Part shown: positions 49,774 through 51,454 of the stretch, one piece after another | Numbering within the stretch: position 1 is the first letter of the stretch | Layout of the letters: every line of letters begins with the position of its first letter | Notes under the pieces: generated by a model | What the model saw: only the letters and a program-made list of their open reading frames with translations | What the model was told of the DNA's origin: nothing | Databases searched by the model: none | NCBI RefSeq assembly: GCF_006539185.1 | Contig: NZ_BJMN01000058.1 | Span: forward strand, 1 to 51,454 | Length of the DNA stretch: 51,454 nucleotides | Direction: 5' to 3' | Source: Streptomyces gardneri | Lineage (GTDB): Bacteria > Actinomycetota > Actinomycetes > Streptomycetales > Streptomycetaceae | Program-made: the position numbers and the translations under genes

Positions 49774-50778
49774 ATGGTCACGAAGAGCCTTCCCCTGGCC
49801 AAGGCGATCAACGAGGCCCTCCGCGCGGCGCTGGAGTCCGACCCCAAGGTCCTGCTCATGGGCGAGGACATCGGAAAGCTCGGCGGTGTCTTCCGGGTCA
49901 CCGACGGCCTGCAGAAGGACTTCGGCGAGAGCCGCGTCATGGACTCGCCGCTCGCCGAGTCCGGCATCGTCGGCACCGCGATCGGCCTGGCCCTGCGCGG
50001 CTACCGGCCGGTCGTGGAGATCCAGTTCGACGGCTTCGTCTTCCCCGCCTACGACCAGATCGTCACGCAGCTCGCGAAGATGCACGCCCGCTCGCAGGGC
50101 AAGGTGCGCCTGCCCGTGGTCATCCGTATCCCGTACGGCGGCGGCATCGGCGCGGTCGAGCACCACTCCGAGTCCCCCGAGGCGCTCTTCGCGCACGTCG
50201 CGGGCCTGAAGATCGTGTCGCCCTCGACCCCGTCCGACGCGTACTGGATGCTCCGGCAGGCGATCCAGAGCGACGACCCGGTCATCTTCTTCGAGCCCAA
50301 GCGCCGCTACTGGGACAAGGGCGAGGTCACTGTGCCCGACAGCGGCTCCGCCGCGGGCGACGCCGTCCCCGGCGAGCTCCACAAGGCGCGGGTCGCCCGC
50401 GAGGGCACGGACCTCACCCTCGCCGCCTACGGCCCGATGGTGAAGGTCTGCCTCCAGGCCGCCGCCGCGGCCGAGGAGGAGGGCAGGTCGATCGAGGTCG
50501 TGGATCTGCGTTCGGTCTCCCCGATCGACTTCGACACCGTCCAGGCCTCGGTCGAGAAGACCGGCCGCCTGGTCGTCGTCCACGAGGCCCCCGTCTTCTT
50601 CGGCTCGGGCGCGGAGATCGCCGCCCGGATCACCGAGCGCTGCTTCTACCACCTGGAGGCCCCCGTCCTGCGGGTCGGCGGCTACCACGCGCCGTATCCG
50701 CCGGCGCGCCTGGAGGAGGAGTACCTGCCGGGTCTCGACAGGGTGCTCGACGCCGTAGACCGCTCGTCGGCGTACTAA
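49774..50778 (+). CDS. 2-oxoacid dehydrogenase E1 component, beta subunit
   Basis: 334 residues of the transketolase pyrimidine-binding type: LMGEDIGKLGGVFRVTDGL near 28-46, SPLAESGIVGTAIGLA, QFDGFVFPAYDQIV, YGGGIGAVEHHSES, and a C-terminal domain with VVDLRSVSPIDFDTV. It completes the alpha2beta2 E1 enzyme with the preceding gene, which ends 2 bases upstream. The last five codons and stop are duplicated directly downstream (see the 17-base repeat). Confidence 0.93.
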   Translation: MVTKSLPLAKAINEALRAALESDPKVLLMGEDIGKLGGVFRVTDGLQKDFGESRVMDSPLAESGIVGTAIGLALRGYRPVVEIQFDGFVFPAYDQIVTQLAKMHARSQGKVRLPVVIRIPYGGGIGAVEHHSESPEALFAHVAGLKIVSPSTPSDAYWMLRQAIQSDDPVIFFEPKRRYWDKGEVTVPDSGSAAGDAVPGELHKARVAREGTDLTLAAYGPMVKVCLQAAAAAEEEGRSIEVVDLRSVSPIDFDTVQASVEKTGRLVVVHEAPVFFGSGAEIAARITERCFYHLEAPVLRVGGYHAPYPPARLEEEYLPGLDRVLDAVDRSSAY

Positions 50779-50796
50779 TCGCTCGTCGGCGTACTA
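50761..50796. repeat. 17-base direct duplication at the end of the E1-beta gene
   Basis: CGCTCGTCGGCGTACTA at 50761-50777 is repeated exactly at 50780-50796, two bases apart. The first copy encodes the last residues RSSAY and the stop; the second would encode the same tail plus TAG. Confidence 0.95.
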
Positions 50797-50810
50797 GGAA
50801 AAAAGGAATC

Positions 50811-51454
50811 ATGGCGATTCGCGAATTCAGGATGCCCGACGTGGGGGAGGGGCTCACCGAGGCCGACATCCTCACCTGGTACGTCAAGCCCGGCGACCCC
50901 GTCGTCGACGGGCAGGTCGTGTGCGAGATCGAGACGGCGAAGGCGGCGGTGGAACTCCCCGTCCCCTTCGACGGGGTCGTACGGGAGATCGGCTTCCCCG
51001 AGGGCGCGACGGTGGACGTCGGCGCCGTGATCATCTCGGTCGACACGGCGGACCGGGCCGTGGCAGCGGCCCCGGTCGTCGCGGCCGCCACCGACACCAC
51101 CGCCGACACCTCCGCCGACGAACCGGCACGGGCGGAACGCCGGCCCGTGCTCGTCGGCTACGGCGTCGTGGAGTCCTCCGCGAAGCGCCGCCCCCGCAAG
51201 ACCGCCAACGGCACGGCCCCCGGCGGCCGCGGGCCCGCCGCCGCCCCGCGCCCCCTGGCCAAGCCCCCCGTGCGCAAGCTGGCCAAGGACCTCGGGGTCG
51301 ACCTGACGGTCGTCCGCCCCTCCGGCGGGGGAGGCACGATCACCCGCGCCGACGTGCACGCCGCCGCCGTGGTCGACATCGGCACCCGGGAGATCGTGGA
51401 ACGACCGACCCCGGCTCCGACTCCCGCCCCGAATCCGGCCCCTGTCGTGTCGGC
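50811..51454 (+). CDS. Dihydrolipoamide acyltransferase E2 (5' part, runs off the window)
   Basis: 214 residues are visible. A lipoyl domain (1-76) carries the lipoyl lysine K44 in ETAKAAVE. An Ala/Thr/Arg/Pro-rich linker follows, then a peripheral subunit-binding domain (about 150-190: KPPVRKLAKDLGVDL, GGGGTITRADV). The catalytic domain with HxxxDG lies beyond the window. It completes the E1-alpha/E1-beta set, 32 bases downstream, with an AAAAAGGA-type site. Note the contrast with the stand-alone E2-like acyltransferase at 20568-21323, which has only the catalytic domain. Confidence 0.92.
   Translation, partial: MAIREFRMPDVGEGLTEADILTWYVKPGDPVVDGQVVCEIETAKAAVELPVPFDGVVREIGFPEGATVDVGAVIISVDTADRAVAAAPVVAAATDTTADTSADEPARAERRPVLVGYGVVESSAKRRPRKTANGTAPGGRGPAAAPRPLAKPPVRKLAKDLGVDLTVVRPSGGGGTITRADVHAAAVVDIGTREIVERPTPAPTPAPNPAPVVS

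Overview
The window is very GC-rich DNA with strong third-position GC bias. Genes mostly start ATG/GTG (one TTG) behind GGAG-type ribosome binding sites, and many overlap by 4-11 bases. SARP regulators, a DesK/DesR-type two-component pair and large type I polyketide synthases point to Streptomyces or a close actinomycete. Almost the whole window is one specialised-metabolite gene cluster. No tRNA, rRNA, CRISPR array, transposase or phage gene was seen, and no gene-free stretch exceeds 300 bases.

Left flank (1-7367): two paralogous SnoaL-like proteins surround a metal-dependent cyclase. Then come an acyl-CoA ligase with an overlapping MBL-fold hydrolase, an acyl-CoA carboxylase epsilon subunit, a shortened glycosyltransferase-like protein and the first SARP. 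Next (7584-12620) is a compact block: a LuxR-type response regulator, a fused E1-like/YcaO azoline-forming cyclodehydratase, its probable 105-residue precursor peptide, and a DesK-type histidine kinase. The kinase and the YcaO gene each carry a rare TTA codon.

Core (13408-42356): an alpha/beta hydrolase, acyl-CoA dehydrogenase, phosphopantetheinyl transferase and a discrete ACP are followed by a KAS III-like enzyme, an FkbH glyceryl-ACP synthase, a second ACP and an E2-like acyltransferase. This last set matches the cassette that builds tetronates. It runs into a flavin monooxygenase and three type I PKS proteins: KS-AT-DH-ER-KR-ACP; KS-(no AT)-KR-ACP-KS-AT-DH-KR-ACP; KS-(no AT)-ACP. A type II thioesterase and a second KAS III-like protein with Ser in place of Cys follow. 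No PKS carries a thioesterase domain, and the last module has no reductive domain. That fits release of a 3-oxoacyl chain by condensation with glyceryl-ACP.

Right flank (42372-51454): a small YrdB-type membrane protein and a second SARP face away from a second FkbH/ACP pair. Then come a DHA2-type exporter, a degenerate ATP-grasp-like protein, and E1-alpha, E1-beta and the start of E2 of a 2-oxoacid dehydrogenase complex, which may feed a starter acyl group.

Regulation: I found, by eye, five arrays of 7-base direct repeats on an 11-base period. Each has an nAnnnT hexamer exactly 8 bases downstream, the layout known for SARP operators. They lie before the acyl-CoA ligase, the hydrolase, the acyl-CoA dehydrogenase, the first ACP and the second FkbH gene. 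Product identity is inference: a tetronate-like or glycerate-derived polyketide is the best guess, with a separate small azole-type peptide locus embedded in the same region.
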